A stretch of 64,000 bases of DNA, taken from contig NZ_CP065800.1 in the NCBI RefSeq assembly GCF_023206215.1, positions 3,782,001-3,846,000 of the forward strand. The letters are read 5' to 3'. A program made the position numbers and the translations under genes. Positions 45,613 to 54,465 of this stretch are shown piece after piece. Source of the DNA: Butyrivibrio fibrisolvens (GTDB lineage Bacteria; Bacillota; Clostridia; Lachnospirales; Lachnospiraceae). Position 1 is the first letter of the stretch; the number at the start of each line of letters is the position of its first letter. The notes below the pieces were generated by a model. The model saw nothing but the letters and a program-made list of their open reading frames with translations, had not been told where the DNA came from and did not search any database.

Positions 45613-48213
45613 TTAATACCCAACCTTCTCAGCTACGTCAATTGTCTTTATGAATCGCATTATCTCGTTAAAGTCAGTAATGACCTTTTCAGAAGTTCCA
45701 TAATCTACGAACATGGCAGGTGCTGACATGATTCCGTATTTGAGTGCCATATCTCTTCCTTCATCAAAGGAAGCATCGATGATAGAATACTCTACCATTC
45801 TTTGATCCAAAGCTTCCTTGGCCATGCGGCATCTGGGACAGTCCTTGGTTGTCAGAAGAGTTATCTGATCATCTGTGACCATGATCCCCGGTTCATCGCT
45901 ATGTTCTTCGATAACTTCAAGAACAGGTTCCTTCGAAACTGAGCTGTCTCCTGACAAGAAAGATGCCAGGTTTTCTCTTGCAACTTTGGCCTGCTCGAAT
46001 TCCTTCTCGATAGCATTCTGAGTCGCATCATTATTTGCATCAACATGATTCAGGATCTCAGATGCACTCTTACTTACAATACGGCTCATATTGTAGGTCT
46101 TCCTGTCTTCAAATTCTTGAGCCTTACCGGCATTCCAGTTACTTACAGGACGATAATATCCCGTGATCCTTGAATAAGTCTCAGCCTTGCCTCCGCATAC
46201 AGGGCAGATACTGGTCTCTCCATTAATATATCCGTGATCTTCACAGATTGAGTATGTAGGAGAAAGTGTAAAGTATGGAAGTCTGTAGTTCTCAGCGATA
46301 GTCCTTACAGACTTAGCTGCCTGCTTCCAGTCAGGGAGTCTCTCCCCAAGGAATGCGTGGAATACTGTTCCGCTTGTATACTTGCACTGAAGGTCATCTT
46401 CTTTGTCCAGAGCATCGAATATATCATCAACTGCTCCAACAGGAAGATGTGATGAATTTGTATAGTAAGGAGTTTCGCCGCTTCTGCCTGCTGTAATGAT
46501 GTCAGGGAAGTTCCTTCTATCCATGCGGGCAAGTGTATAGCAAGTTGACTCTGCAGGAGTTGCCTCAAGGTTGAAAAGGCACCCGTACTGTTCCTGATAA
46601 TCAGAGAGCTTATTTCTCATAAAATCAAGAACTTTTCCGGCCCATTCAAGCGCCCTGTCGGATGTAAGATCTTCGCCTATCCATCCTGCATTAAGGCACG
46701 CTTCGTTCATTCCTACAAGTCCTATTGTCGAGAAGTGGTTCTTGAATCCTGCCTTAAGATATACCTTGGTATAAGGATATGCTCCCTTATTAAGGTACTG
46801 TGTCACTACTCTTCTCTTGATATCAAGGCTTCTTGCCGCAATGTTCATTGCATATTCAAGTTCTTTGAAGAAATCTTCCTCAGTTGCAGATATATATGCT
46901 ATATGCGGAAGATTTATAGTTACTACACCTATCGATCCTGTGTTTTCTCCGGCTCCGAAATTACCGCCATTTTGTTTTCTAAGTTCTCTAAGATCAAGGC
47001 GTAGTCTGCAGCACATAGATCTGACATCTGATGGCTTCATATCGGAATTAATATAATTGGAAAAATATGGTGTTCCATACTTGGCAGCCATTTCGAACAA
47101 GAGTCTGTTGTTCTCTGTATCAGACCAGTCGAAATCCCTGGTAATTGAATATGTGGGAATAGGATACTGGAAGCCTCTTCCGTTGGCATCACCCTTAATC
47201 ATAACTTCAAGGAATGCCTTATTGATCATATCCATCTCACGCTTGCAATCGCCATAGGTGAATTCCTGCTCCTTGCCGCCTACTATAGCCTTCTGCGGAG
47301 CCATATCTTCCGGAACAGTCCAGTCCAGAGTTATATTGGAAAAAGGACACTGGCTTCCCCATCTGCTTGATACGTTGGCGCCAAAGACAAATGACTGCAT
47401 GCACTGCTTGACTTCTGCATAGGACAGATCATCAGCCTTAACAAAAGGTGCAAGATATGTATCAAAAGAAGATACAGCCTGAGCACCGGCCCATTCATTC
47501 TGCATAATTCCAAGGAAATTCACAAGCTGCATAACTGCAGTAGATAAGTGTGAAGCCGGGCTTGATGCAATCTTGTTAGGAACGCCGCCAAGACCGTTAA
47601 GCAGAAGATCCTTAAGTGACCATCCTGCGCAGTATCCTGCTGCCATACCCATATCATGGATATATATCTCACCATTGCCGCCATCAATCTGGCACAGAGA
47701 TCTTATCTCAGGATCATATATATTCTCCCACCACATCTTGGTGATAGCTTCTGACTCTGCAAGGATAGCCGCACCCATGGTGCCACCTGCTGTAGAAGCG
47801 TTCTGGTTCTTTATGATATCCATAGCCTGACAAGGATCAGCATCTGTCATATCATCAGCACTACCAAGTGAACCATCTACCATACCTACAGCAAAATTCT
47901 TAACCTCTTTGGTTATACCTCTTATAACCTTGTGAGTCTGTCTGTAAAGGATAAAAGATCTTGCAGCAGTATAATAGCCGCCCCTCATAAGAGCTGCTTC
48001 TGCCGCATCCTGAGCCTGTTCGACAGATACACACAGGTTCTTGTCAGCACTGTTGACATAAAGATCTACTACAGCCGCACCTGTGAGCGTCTTGAGATCC
48101 TTATCAGAATAGTCGGCCTTGACTGAATCCAGTGCCTTCTGCATGGCTGAGGTGATCTTGGCCTCATCAAATTTCACCTGTGTACCGTCACGTTTTACGA
48201 TAGTGTTGATCAT
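45613..48213 (-). CDS. nrdD: Anaerobic ribonucleotide reductase with C-terminal glutaredoxin-like domain
   Basis: An 866-residue class III reductase, oxygen-sensitive, making deoxynucleotides. The N-terminal ATP cone (INTIVKRDGTQVKFDEAKI, about 1-95) gives allosteric control; the central barrel has MCCRLRLDLRELRKQNGG and GSIGVVTINLPHIAY; the zinc site is CEDHGYINGETSICPVCGG; the glycyl radical is Gly685 in YSRITGYYRPVSNWN. A linker and a thioredoxin-fold domain (about 780-866) follow, with active site CPRC (Cys792, Cys795) and a cis-proline loop MSAPAMFV. A fused disulfide reductase would regenerate the enzyme in place of formate or free thioredoxin. Confidence 0.95.
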   Translation of the reverse strand: MINTIVKRDGTQVKFDEAKITSAMQKALDSVKADYSDKDLKTLTGAAVVDLYVNSADKNLCVSVEQAQDAAEAALMRGGYYTAARSFILYRQTHKVIRGITKEVKNFAVGMVDGSLGSADDMTDADPCQAMDIIKNQNASTAGGTMGAAILAESEAITKMWWENIYDPEIRSLCQIDGGNGEIYIHDMGMAAGYCAGWSLKDLLLNGLGGVPNKIASSPASHLSTAVMQLVNFLGIMQNEWAGAQAVSSFDTYLAPFVKADDLSYAEVKQCMQSFVFGANVSSRWGSQCPFSNITLDWTVPEDMAPQKAIVGGKEQEFTYGDCKREMDMINKAFLEVMIKGDANGRGFQYPIPTYSITRDFDWSDTENNRLLFEMAAKYGTPYFSNYINSDMKPSDVRSMCCRLRLDLRELRKQNGGNFGAGENTGSIGVVTINLPHIAYISATEEDFFKELEYAMNIAARSLDIKRRVVTQYLNKGAYPYTKVYLKAGFKNHFSTIGLVGMNEACLNAGWIGEDLTSDRALEWAGKVLDFMRNKLSDYQEQYGCLFNLEATPAESTCYTLARMDRRNFPDIITAGRSGETPYYTNSSHLPVGAVDDIFDALDKEDDLQCKYTSGTVFHAFLGERLPDWKQAAKSVRTIAENYRLPYFTLSPTYSICEDHGYINGETSICPVCGGKAETYSRITGYYRPVSNWNAGKAQEFEDRKTYNMSRIVSKSASEILNHVDANNDATQNAIEKEFEQAKVARENLASFLSGDSSVSKEPVLEVIEEHSDEPGIMVTDDQITLLTTKDCPRCRMAKEALDQRMVEYSIIDASFDEGRDMALKYGIMSAPAMFVDYGTSEKVITDFNEIMRFIKTIDVAEKVGY

Positions 48214-48284
48214 TGTAAACCCCCTTATAAATTTAAACAGTCCAAAAGGCAGAAACGGCCCCTATAAGATGTAAGCCAGCTCTA

Positions 48285-48785
48285 TCAGTCAGTCTGCCTC
48301 CAATCACACACATATTCTTTTGCTATACTTTCTTTCGTATCGATAAGCCTTTGGTTGGTACTTCCTCTGTACAGACACTCTTCGGATTTAAGATCAATTT
48401 CAAACCTTCCGTCCACAAGAACATCTGTCTCTCCAAGAAGCTCTACTGCCCCTTCGGGAGCCTTTCCTTCCATGATCTCTTCGTAGGTATATCCTGTATA
48501 GCACCATACAGAAAGTCCCATATCATGGCAGGCTTTAGCAACATACGCCGCGCTTTGTGCCTGCATAAAAGGATCTCCTCCGGATAGTGTAACTCCGTCA
48601 AGATGTTTTGTATTTCTGATCATCTCTATTAGCTCATCAGGTTCTATGGATTCGCCACCGTCCGGGTCCCAGGTGTCCATGTTCTGGCAACCCTTGCAGT
48701 GATGAATACACCCCTGAAAAAAGACTACAAAACGTATACCTGGTCCATTGACCAGTGAATGTTTGATCGTTCCGGCTATTCTCAT
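48285..48785 (-). CDS. nrdG: Anaerobic ribonucleotide reductase activase
   Basis: A 166-residue radical SAM activase that makes the glycyl radical on NrdD. The cluster motif CxxxCxxC lies in FFQGCIHHCKGCQNMDTWD; SLVNGPGIRFVVFF and GVTLSGGDPFMQ are standard. It is upstream of nrdD (the usual order is nrdD then nrdG), with NrdR boxes ahead. The ribosome site before its ATG is weak. Confidence 0.95.
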   Translation of the reverse strand: MRIAGTIKHSLVNGPGIRFVVFFQGCIHHCKGCQNMDTWDPDGGESIEPDELIEMIRNTKHLDGVTLSGGDPFMQAQSAAYVAKACHDMGLSVWCYTGYTYEEIMEGKAPEGAVELLGETDVLVDGRFEIDLKSEECLYRGSTNQRLIDTKESIAKEYVCDWRQTD

Positions 48786-48860
48786 TGTTGTTATTATCAG
48801 TGAAAAAATATATAAACGAAATAAAATGAATTAATATCCAATATCCCCACAGAAATTATA

Positions 48861-48876
48861 CCACTATATATTGTGT
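48861..48876 (-). promoter_or_regulatory. NrdR box upstream of nrdG
   Basis: CCACTATATATTGTGT fits the NrdR consensus (ACACTATATATAGTGT) with two mismatches. NrdR represses ribonucleotide reductase genes. It lies 76 bp before nrdG. Confidence 0.7.
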
Positions 48877-48894
48877 TTACAAAAGATATTTTTT

Positions 48895-48907
48895 CCACAA
48901 AATGTGG
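48895..48907. promoter_or_regulatory. Second, weaker NrdR-like palindrome
   Basis: CCACAAAATGTGG, perfect inverted repeat, centre about 32 bp (three turns) from the first box, as for paired NrdR boxes. A third CCACTTTGTG lies near 48924. The rest of the gap before the divergent gene shows nothing else clear. Confidence 0.45.
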
Positions 48908-49140
48908 TTTGCTAGATTTTACGCCACTTTGTGAAGTGAAATATTTATTTTAGGGTATACTTATTAGATTCTTTTAAACACTTTTCACAAATATGCGGAA
49001 ATTCGTTTTGGGTACTTGATTTTTTCTGTGTTATTATATGACGTGAGGATTATGATCGTAATCTGATCTTCAGCAGGTATCAAAAATACCTTATATACCT
49101 GCATACAAAATATAGGGATAGTATTTCGGGGGAATATACA

Positions 49141-49602
49141 ATGATTTCATTTCTTACAGATCTTTTTACCAACAAAGTTTTCGTATCAGCCGGTTCAGGA
49201 TGGTTCGTAGCTCAGCTTGTCAAAGTAATAATTGATTCTATACGTGACGGTTTTAGTGTTAAGCGCCTTGTAGGCGGTGGCGGCATGCCAAGCACACATT
49301 CATCTCTCGTTACAGGACTTTTTATTTCTACAGGTATCGTATACGGCGTTTCTTCTTTTGAATTTGTTATCGCATTCTTCTTTGCAATGGTCGTAATGTA
49401 CGATGCAATGGGCGTTCGCCTTACAACAGGAAAAGAGGCCTATATCCTCAACAAGCTCAGAGAACGAGATCTTGCTGAAAATAAAGAACCTCTTTACGAT
49501 AAAAATCTTGATGAAAAGATGGGACATACATTCCCTGAGATAGTTGCCGGAGTCATAACCGGTACTATATGTGCTTTAGTAGTATGTCTGGTCATCCTTT
49601 AA
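49141..49602 (+). CDS. Divergent PAP2 family membrane protein
   Basis: A 153-residue membrane protein of the divergent PAP2 (DUF212) family. Diagnostic blocks are GSGWFVAQLVKVIID, GGGGMPSTHSSLVTGL and MYDAMGVRLTTGKEAYILN. Members look like acid phosphatases of the PAP2 group but their reaction is uncertain. Its stop is two bases from the stop of the convergent ArsR gene. Good ribosome site (GGGGGAA). Confidence 0.92.
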   Translation: MISFLTDLFTNKVFVSAGSGWFVAQLVKVIIDSIRDGFSVKRLVGGGGMPSTHSSLVTGLFISTGIVYGVSSFEFVIAFFFAMVVMYDAMGVRLTTGKEAYILNKLRERDLAENKEPLYDKNLDEKMGHTFPEIVAGVITGTICALVVCLVIL

Positions 49603-49604
49603 TA

Positions 49605-49922
49605 TCATTCATTAATATGATCCCAGCCCTGTGAGATTATAGTGCTGACATGCTCGTCCGCAAGGCTGTAGATTATATTTCTTCCATCACGCTTTGCTCC
49701 CACTAGTCCTGCCTGTCTAAGGAGCTTAAGTTGATGAGATATGGCTGACTGTGTCATGCCAAGATCATCAGCAAGGTCATTAACGTAGCAAGCGCCTTCT
49801 GAAAGTCTGAACATGATGCGAAGTCTTGTAACATCTCCGTATGCCTTGAACAGATCTGCAAGATCTAAAAGCTTTTCATCATCTGCATTTATGTTCTGTG
49901 GTATTTTGAAATGTTCTGCCAT
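49605..49922 (-). CDS. ArsR-family metal-sensing repressor (CzrA/SmtB-like)
   Basis: A 105-residue winged-helix repressor. The helix-turn-helix is DDLGMTQSAISHQLKLLRQAGLV. The C-terminal DEHVSTIISQGWDHINE has Asp, His(+2), His(+13) and Glu(+16), the alpha-5 zinc site spacing of CzrA; zinc or cobalt is the probable signal. It should release the operator upstream of the HMA gene when metal binds. It is the last gene of the efflux operon it probably controls. Confidence 0.9.
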   Translation of the reverse strand: MAEHFKIPQNINADDEKLLDLADLFKAYGDVTRLRIMFRLSEGACYVNDLADDLGMTQSAISHQLKLLRQAGLVGAKRDGRNIIYSLADEHVSTIISQGWDHINE

Positions 49923-50003
49923 AATAATTCTCCATTTTCTGATCTATAACACTATCGATGTAGACTGTACCATCTATAGTCACACCATATCCATTATCTC
50001 TTT

Positions 50004-51890
50004 TTACAACTTCTTTACAAAGAGAGCTCTGATAGCATTTATAACTGCGATAATGAGTACGCCTACATCAGCGAATACCGCAAGCCACATATTTGCAATA
50101 CCAACTGCTCCAAGGATAAGGCATATTACCTTAACACCAATCGCAAATACTATGTTTTCATAAACGATACTCATACACTTACGCGATATTTTTATTGCTT
50201 TTGCTATAAGTCTTGGATCATCGTTCATAAGAACTACATCTGCAGCTTCTATAGCCGCATCTGAACCAAGAGCTCCCATGGCGATTCCTATATCTGCTCT
50301 TGAAAGTACAGGTGCATCATTGATTCCGTCACCAACGAAAGCAACTTTGCCATCTTTACCATTTTCATTAATGATTCTTTCGATCTCAGATACCTTATCT
50401 CCTGGAAGAAGTTCACTTCTGACTTCGTCAAGTTTAAGGCTTTCCGCAACTTCCGTAGCAACAGCTTTGGCATCGCCGCTAAGCATGATAGTCTTTTTGA
50501 TGCCGCTTCCCTTAAGAGACCTTATCGCATCGCCTGACTCTGATTTTATCACATCAGAGATCAAAATGTGACCTGCATATTTATCATCAATTGCAACATG
50601 CACTATTGTGCCGGTATGATGACATGGTATAAAGTCGATTCCAAGCTCTTTCATGAGCTTTTCGTTACCTGCCGCAACCTTCTTGCCATCAACTATTCCC
50701 GTTACGCCCTTACCGCTTATCTCCTTAATATCAGAAACAAGCTTTCTGTCAATATCCTTACCAAATGCCTTCTGAAGGCTCTTACTGATAGGATGTGAAG
50801 AAGCACTCTCAACATGTGCTGCAAAATACAAAAGCTCCTCGTCCTGAAGCTTTGAATGATGAATTCCGTTAACTTCAAATACGCCCTTTGTAAGAGTTCC
50901 TGTTTTATCAAAAACAACAGTTCTAACCTTTGACAGCATCTCCATATAGTTGGAGCCCTTTATAAGTACGCCTTCTCTGCTTGATCCGCCAAGTCCGGCA
51001 AAAAAGCTAAGAGGTATACTAACAACAAGAGCACAAGGACAGCTGATTACAAGGAAGGTAAGCGCCCTGTAGATCCACTCAGGCCACATAGGATCAAGTC
51101 CCATGAAAAGCATCCTTACAAGTGGGGGAAGGATTGCAAGCACAAGAGCACTGTATACAACTACAGGAGTATAAACTCTTGCGAACTTAGTAATGAACTG
51201 TTCTGACTTAGACTTTCTTGAACTTGCATTCTCAACAAGATCAAGAATCTTGGAAGCAGTAGATTCATCAAACTCTTTAGTAGTTCTAATGCGAAGGATA
51301 CCAGACATATTGATGCAGCCGCTAAGCACCTCATCGCCCTCTTCTACATCAGTAGGAATGCTCTCACCCGTAAGAGCACTTGTATTAAGAGTAGATCTAC
51401 CTGATTCTACGATTCCATCGATCGGAATCTTCTCGCCAGGCTCCACAACTATAACAGTTCCAGCTTCTACCTCATCAGGATCAACCTTTTCAAGGCTTCC
51501 ATCCTCATTTTCTATATTAGCGTAGTCAGGTCTTATATCCATCAGCTCTGAGATATTGCGCCTTGACTTACCTACAGCCACGCTCTGGAACCACTCTCCT
51601 ATCTGGTAAAAAAGCATAACCGCAATCGCCTCAGTATATTCGCCCTTACCCATGATAGCTACGACTATAGCTCCTATGGTTGCAACAGCCATAAGGAAGC
51701 ATTCATCAAAAGGCTGGCGGTTTAAAATACCCTTCCATGCCTTCAAAAGGACATCATATCCAATGATAAAATATGGAATCAGGTAAAAAACAAACAGCGC
51801 AATGCCTTCGAGCGGAATGAATATTCCGGCTATCATAAGTATTGCTGATATTATGATCCTGATTAGTGTCTTTTTCTGTTTCTTGTTCAT
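50004..51890 (-). CDS. Zinc/cadmium-type P1B ATPase
   Basis: About 628 residues. A metal-exporting P-type ATPase: CPC in ISCPCALVVSIPLSFFAGLG, phosphorylation site VVFDKTGTLTKG, ATP-domain HP motif SSHPISKSL, and GDGINDAPVLSRADIGIAMG. The last helices have a ZntA-like Asp (AVFADVGVLII) predicting Zn(II)/Cd(II)/Pb(II). The N-terminus has no metal-binding domain; that domain is a separate small gene just upstream. The start is the ATG two codons after an upstream ATG, spaced correctly from AAGGA. Confidence 0.93.
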   Translation of the reverse strand: MNKKQKKTLIRIIISAILMIAGIFIPLEGIALFVFYLIPYFIIGYDVLLKAWKGILNRQPFDECFLMAVATIGAIVVAIMGKGEYTEAIAVMLFYQIGEWFQSVAVGKSRRNISELMDIRPDYANIENEDGSLEKVDPDEVEAGTVIVVEPGEKIPIDGIVESGRSTLNTSALTGESIPTDVEEGDEVLSGCINMSGILRIRTTKEFDESTASKILDLVENASSRKSKSEQFITKFARVYTPVVVYSALVLAILPPLVRMLFMGLDPMWPEWIYRALTFLVISCPCALVVSIPLSFFAGLGGSSREGVLIKGSNYMEMLSKVRTVVFDKTGTLTKGVFEVNGIHHSKLQDEELLYFAAHVESASSHPISKSLQKAFGKDIDRKLVSDIKEISGKGVTGIVDGKKVAAGNEKLMKELGIDFIPCHHTGTIVHVAIDDKYAGHILISDVIKSESGDAIRSLKGSGIKKTIMLSGDAKAVATEVAESLKLDEVRSELLPGDKVSEIERIINENGKDGKVAFVGDGINDAPVLSRADIGIAMGALGSDAAIEAADVVLMNDDPRLIAKAIKISRKCMSIVYENIVFAIGVKVICLILGAVGIANMWLAVFADVGVLIIAVINAIRALFVKKL

Positions 51891-52022
51891 AAGCATTCCT
51901 TCTTAATAGCCTTTAAAGTATATATTCATTTAAACGGCTACTCTTAATCGAACATCTCCTTTTCTACCCAAAAGAGATATCCTAATATCTAAAATTCCCT
52001 AACATTCAATAAATTACAAGAC

Positions 52023-52241
52023 TTAGAATGTAATATCACAGTCATCCTCTACCTTTTTGCAGTTCTTAAGTACTTCAGGCATTACAACTGCAGGATCAGC
52101 GCCCTCTTCGAACTCAACCTTCATCTTAAGAGCCATAAAGTTAACTACGCAGTCCTTTACACCCTCTGTCTTCTTGGTAGCATCTTCCATCTTAGCTGCA
52201 CAGTTAGCACAATCAACATCAATAGCGTAAGTTTTCTTCAT
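52023..52241 (-). CDS. HMA-domain metal chaperone
   Basis: A 72-residue ferredoxin-like metal-binding protein with CxxC in VDCANCAAKMEDATKK. It is shaped like the N-terminal metal-binding domain of ZntA but free-standing; the C-terminal acidic and Cys patch (KNCKKVEDDCDITF) could add ligands, more typical of zinc than copper. It is the first gene of the efflux unit with the ATPase and ArsR. Confidence 0.9.
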   Translation of the reverse strand: MKKTYAIDVDCANCAAKMEDATKKTEGVKDCVVNFMALKMKVEFEEGADPAVVMPEVLKNCKKVEDDCDITF

Positions 52242-52287
52242 ATTATTCCTCTTTCCGGCACCATGGCCTTGATTTATTTTTAATTAA

Positions 52288-52303
52288 ATGAGCATTTGTT
52301 CAT
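52288..52303 (-). promoter_or_regulatory. ArsR/CzrA-type operator of the metal-efflux unit
   Basis: Minus strand ATGAACA-AA-TGCTCAT, an inverted repeat with one mismatch, like CzrA/SmtB operators (ATGAACA..TGTTCAT). It lies directly downstream of the -10 box. Confidence 0.7.
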
Positions 52304-52314
52304 ATGTTGTATTC

Positions 52315-52343
52315 AATATACACCCAACCATACCTTTTTGCAA
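52315..52343 (-). promoter_or_regulatory. Promoter of the metal-efflux unit
   Basis: Minus strand TTGCAA, 17 bases, TATATT. The operator covers the expected start of transcription, so binding would block initiation. Confidence 0.65.
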
Positions 52344-52468
52344 GGCTTTTTTACTCAAAATTTTCGTCAAAAACATGGGCCCAAAACATGAATTTTAATC
52401 AAGAAAACTAAATAAAATTAAGGCATAATCCAAATGCCGTCTAGCACTATGCGAATTAAAGTTTTAGC

Positions 52469-52497
52469 TTGAAAATGGCTTTTTTTCGGTCTATTAT
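52469..52497 (+). promoter_or_regulatory. Promoter of the 71-residue protein gene
   Basis: TTGAAA, 17 bases, TATTAT, about 50 bases before the start. Other than this and the efflux promoter, the 306-bp gap shows nothing. Confidence 0.55.
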
Positions 52498-52547
52498 ATA
52501 AAAGTTGATTTTTTATTAAGGATGATATATGAAAGGATTTATTAGTA

Positions 52548-52763
52548 ATGCAGGCGCTTGACACAACTTTAGAAAAACTAAAAATGTTATCAGATGACAA
52601 CTACATCAAAGCAGTTGACGTAATCAACGGGCTTCTGAGCATGCAGGGTACAACAACCACTTCCGCAACTGATAACATTACTGAAGAAGATAATGATAAT
52701 CTCGACGATCTCGCAGATGACATCTTCAACAAATGTACTGCAGCCTTCGCAAGAATGGCCTAA
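52548..52763 (+). CDS. Small acidic protein, 71 residues, unrecognised
   Basis: A 71-residue acidic protein, mostly helical (TLEKLKMLSDDNYIKAVDVI), with a Thr/Ser-rich centre (TTTTSATDNITEED) and a helical end. No domain recognised; the first half vaguely recalls the N-terminal helix of some small antitoxins. It has its own promoter and terminator. A 10-residue frame (MKGFISNAGA) begins 22 bases upstream after AAGGATG and ends inside this gene's start region, so translation of the two might interact. Confidence 0.6.
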   Translation: MQALDTTLEKLKMLSDDNYIKAVDVINGLLSMQGTTTTSATDNITEEDNDNLDDLADDIFNKCTAAFARMA

Positions 52764-52777
52764 ATAATACTTCCAGA

Positions 52778-52799
52778 TGGATCTTCGGATCCATTTTTT
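52778..52799 (+). terminator. Terminator after the 71-residue protein gene
   Basis: TGGATC-TTCG-GATCCA followed by TTTTTT: short stem with a stable tetraloop and T run. Confidence 0.88.
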
Positions 52800-52843
52800 G
52801 TGCCCTAAAAAACAATACTATTACTAAACTTCTCACTAATGAG

Positions 52844-52889
52844 AAAAAACGTGCCGGTCACTGTTACAAATATCTAACAGTGACCGGCA
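52844..52889 (-). terminator. Terminator after the YpeA-type acetyltransferase gene
   Basis: TGCCGGTCACTGTTA / TAACAGTGACCGGCA, perfect 15-bp stem, followed on the minus strand by CGTTTTTTC. Confidence 0.9.
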
Positions 52890-52933
52890 TAACATCTTTA
52901 TTAAAAATAAATATCTCTAACCTTTATATTTTC

Positions 52934-53404
52934 TCAGAAATTATATTGCATGAAATTACCATTTTGCTTAAATCCATATGATTCGTATAATTTAACACCC
53001 ATATTAGAAGCTGTAATATAGATTGTTCCGCATCCATAGTCCTTAGCTTCCTTGACAACTCTGTCCAGAAGCTGCGTTGCTATGCCCATCCTTCTATAAT
53101 CAGGATCCGTATACATACTTGATAAGATTCCAAGTCTCCCTGTAGGACAAGTGAAGTACGGAGGCTTTTCTGCAAAAGACATTCCGCTTGTGCCAACTAT
53201 CTTATCGCCGTCAAAAGCAAGCCAGGATACATATGTACCAGCAGCCATATTCTTGGTATAAAAATCCATCAGCGATTTCTTAAGATCCACATTTTCAGGA
53301 ACAGTCTTACCTTCCGAAGTATACTCTTCTGTCAGCTGATTAATTCTCATTTCAATGATCTGGTCAAGTTCATTTTCAGTTAGCTTTTTATATACAATAT
53401 CCAT
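52934..53404 (-). CDS. GNAT acetyltransferase
   Basis: A 156-residue GNAT enzyme: acetyl-CoA loop MYTDPDYRRMGIATQLLDRV and typical NMGVKLYESYGFKQNG near the end. Substrate unknown. The start is the ATG downstream of AGAAGGGG; an ATG three codons earlier abuts that site. Confidence 0.85.
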   Translation of the reverse strand: MDIVYKKLTENELDQIIEMRINQLTEEYTSEGKTVPENVDLKKSLMDFYTKNMAAGTYVSWLAFDGDKIVGTSGMSFAEKPPYFTCPTGRLGILSSMYTDPDYRRMGIATQLLDRVVKEAKDYGCGTIYITASNMGVKLYESYGFKQNGNFMQYNF

Positions 53405-53622
53405 TATATTCATCCCCTTCTATAAACCAAAGAATAAACGAAATATAACATCTGCATATTCTACGACTCAAATTCCCCGTACCCAATAACAACAGTTTCA
53501 TCAGGATACACGACAAGAAAAATACTATAGACCTTATCCAGCATCATAAACTGCTTAAGACTACCTAAATGTTCTTTAGATTCTTATATCAGTACTATCA
53601 ATACATTTGTCACAAAAACTCA

Positions 53623-54072
53623 TCAGTCTGCCATGTCTCCTGCCTTAAGATGTTTTTCTATTTCTGCTGCAACATTATATGCAATTTCATATTCCTTAAT
53701 TTCAATAGTATTCTGCTTATCATAATATACAAAAGCTATAAATTCATAATTTATACTCACATTACGAAGTCCGCTGTATTCATATCTTTTCTTGAAAATA
53801 AAATGCTTGATGGTAAAAGAATGATCATCAAAAATGAATTTCTTTTTATTTAAATTAGAAATACATCGCTTTAAATTGGCTATCAACAATATAATGCTCC
53901 AGAAAAAGCCAATTACTAATATTATATAAAAAGGATAATTTAATTCTGAATTAATTCCGCCTGTATAGTCTATTAAAACGCCAAAAATTGCCCATATTGT
54001 AATCAAAACCAAGAACCAAAACAGGCTGAATATAACATGATAATCATCTTTTGTTTCTTCAAAAATAACCAT
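53623..54072 (-). CDS. Two-TM hypothetical protein (YcxB-like C-terminal part)
   Basis: A 149-residue protein with two membrane helices (about 12-33 and 46-64), then a cytoplasmic beta-rich region (FIFDDHSFTIKHFIFKK, SGLRNVSINYEFIAFVYYDK). Same overall plan as the two-TM gene beside the DUF6896-like gene, so they may be distant relatives. AT-rich, ribosome site GGGGAG. Function unknown. Confidence 0.6.
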   Translation of the reverse strand: MVIFEETKDDYHVIFSLFWFLVLITIWAIFGVLIDYTGGINSELNYPFYIILVIGFFWSIILLIANLKRCISNLNKKKFIFDDHSFTIKHFIFKKRYEYSGLRNVSINYEFIAFVYYDKQNTIEIKEYEIAYNVAAEIEKHLKAGDMAD

Positions 54073-54165
54073 AAACTCCCCTAAAAATAACTTTTACAAA
54101 TAACACATTTTTAATTCTATTGATAACCTAAAGTGCTCTGCAAATGATTAGCTTAGCACAGCAGA

Positions 54166-54465
54166 TCAAAGTGCTTCGAGCCTCATCATAAAAATATTAT
54201 ACTCATCATTCCACTCATCAAGTTCCGGAGAGTTCTCGCCGCCGCCATTAGTACTTCTCTTGATCTCCGCATAGAATTCTTCGCCCTGATTGATCATATC
54301 CATGACAGATAATTCAAGACCATTTTCTGTCGCAATAGCGCAAAAATCAGCCAGCGAATTATCTGATTTTTTAGTATCAATCAGCTTTTTTCTAAGATCT
54401 TCATCTGCTTTTGCCTTTTCAAATAGTCTGTCCAGCATCTCGCTACAGTTCATACCCAATGTCAT
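54166..54465 (-). CDS. Nif11-like leader-peptide protein
   Basis: A 99-residue protein (95 if it starts at the second Met, 54453). The first about 70 residues fit a Nif11-type leader (MLDRLFEKAKADEDLRKKL, then FCAIATENGLELSVMDM), the leader class of some RiPP precursors. A STNGGG stretch like a double-Gly cleavage site precedes a 23-residue tail lacking Cys. No maturase or peptidase transporter gene is adjacent, so an active RiPP locus is doubtful. The start lies inside one arm of a 31-bp perfect inverted repeat and has no clear ribosome site. Confidence 0.5.
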   Translation of the reverse strand: MTLGMNCSEMLDRLFEKAKADEDLRKKLIDTKKSDNSLADFCAIATENGLELSVMDMINQGEEFYAEIKRSTNGGGENSPELDEWNDEYNIFMMRLEAL

